From Sipunculus nudus (taxonomy: Eukaryota; Annelida; Sipuncula; Golfingiida; Sipunculidae): a DNA stretch of 64,000 bases. The notes under the pieces are model-generated. The model ran no database searches. It worked only from the letters and a program-made list of their open reading frames with translations, and was not told the DNA's origin. The translations under genes were made by a program, and so were the position numbers. The stretch is from positions 9,697,579 through 9,761,578 of the forward strand of contig CM049307.1 in the NCBI GenBank assembly GCA_026874595.1, given 5' to 3'. Shown piece by piece: positions 63,014 to 64,000 of this stretch (its first letter is position 1; each line of letters begins with the position of its first letter).

Positions 63014-64000
63014 AATTTTTTTGATTGAATGCGAATATTTATTTTAGATGAACATAATTTATTAAGAATCTGTAGAGAATATAGTTCAGCACAATCTTTG
63101 TGTTTAAGTAGCTCCCATAAATGTTAGCTTTAAACATGTGTTTAAATACAAATGTCTTGAACTCTATATTTTTAAAGTTTTAGTTTTGATTGCAGTAATA
63201 AAAGCTGTATTAATGTCCCTGAGTTAAAACCACCAACATTCTACCAGTATTGTATCGGTGTGTCATAAAGGCATTGAGCTTTATGTATTGTGGTAGCGGT
63301 GTGTCTAGAGATGTTTGATATGCTTTACAGGTTTCAGTCTTAAAGGGGCCAAATCACCTACAAAGCATGTTAAGTTAACACGAAAAATAGCTTCTTCCCT
63401 TAAAAATAAATCCGTACTTGCCAAAATATTGCCCTGAAACTGCTTGCTTTCTCCTGTACACAACTGTTAAAAACAGTGGACCAGGTGCGATGAGAGGTGT
63501 CAACATAAACACAACGCGTGGGGCAGTGTGCATCGCTGAGCTAAAACATGTATCAAACAGGAGATGCCCGGTCTGACTTGCCCAAAATATGTAACTGATG
63601 TTTCTGCTGGCTGAAACACGGCATGTTGCCCCTCTTAATTGGACCTCCAGTCAAGCAGCCTTGTTTACCAACACGCAGAGCCATAAAATGGTGTTAAATA
63701 GCCGTATGCGAGGAAATGAGACCCTGTACTAGGACAGTTTTGCTGGGAAATTTGTATAAAGCATAACTGAACTGATAGAGTGAAAGAATAGCCATAATTT
63801 AACTCCTGATTATGTCCCTTAAATGTAAAATGTTCATTTTCTTTGTGTTAAAATGTACATTTGTTTATAATGTAACCTTTGCAGAATATTTGTACGAAAA
63901 TTACCATTTGCATATTAAGTGTATGATACTGAGAGATTTTGGCTCAGAGTTGAACTTTTCTTTGCTTATGATTATCAGTATTTTTGTACTATTATGCTGA
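63014..64000. other. Right edge, no confirmed exon
   Basis: A stretch beginning TCTTAAAGGGGCCAAATCAC at about 63337 looks repetitive. A frame from 63331 could be spliced in phase to the small gene, but it stops after about 37 codons. This is too weak to call. Confidence 0.4.

Noticed and set aside
63331-63440. Fourth exon of the small gene
   Set aside because: The phase would fit, but the sequence looks like a dispersed repeat and stops after about 37 codons.

Overview
This is a piece of an AT-rich animal genome with spliced genes separated by dense transposable-element and tandem-repeat debris. The repeats look molluscan, probably bivalve: dispersed families opening with GAGCTTATGCGATGGCGC and GCTCAGCTGAC followed by runs of GTCCGTCC, and arrays with units near 140-150 bp. 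That assignment rests on repeat style and two conserved gene families, and is an inference. No prokaryotic signal was seen.

Genes. (1) Plus strand, about 4.5-15.3 kb: a seven-exon TRAF6-like signalling adaptor (RING, TRAF zinc fingers, coiled coil, MATH) whose exon phases all close to give 450 residues. Its 6.7-kb first coding intron is filled with repeats. (2) Minus strand, 45.1-30.6 kb: a nine-exon F-box/WD40 gene of the FBXW10 type, 1249 codons, with a 5' untranslated exon probably near 47.7 kb. (3) Plus strand from 60.2 kb: a small three-exon gene of unknown function. An RFX-type X-box about 230 bp upstream of its ATG suggests a ciliary role.

Repeat layout. At 4.8-7.3 and 18.1-21.1 kb (plus strand) and 26.5-28.0, 53.5-55.4 and 55.4-59.1 kb (minus strand) lie copies of one dispersed element. 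It has a palindromic 5' end, a matching inverted motif at the 3' end and a 3' hairpin, like a non-autonomous Helitron/Helentron. A second family (from 7.3 kb, and split around the 18-21 kb copy) ends in tandem arrays: a 279-bp dimeric satellite at 8.3-10.9 kb and a 66-bp array at 21.8-26.4 kb.

The 66-bp array is split by 2.6 kb of retroelement ordered 3'-internal, LTR, 5'-internal. This circularly permuted order is the most unusual structure in the window. A 1.8-kb solo-LTR-like insert (56.3-58.1 kb), a 0.69-kb TA-flanked MITE with a central hairpin (27.0-27.7 kb) and two tRNA-derived SINE-like segments (40.1 and 61.4 kb) complete the mobile complement. Two arrays in introns of the FBXW10-like gene (36.3-37.3 and 45.35-46.3 kb) repeat nuclear-receptor half-sites.

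The three genes are not obviously functionally linked. All homology calls come from reading motifs and were not searched against a database.
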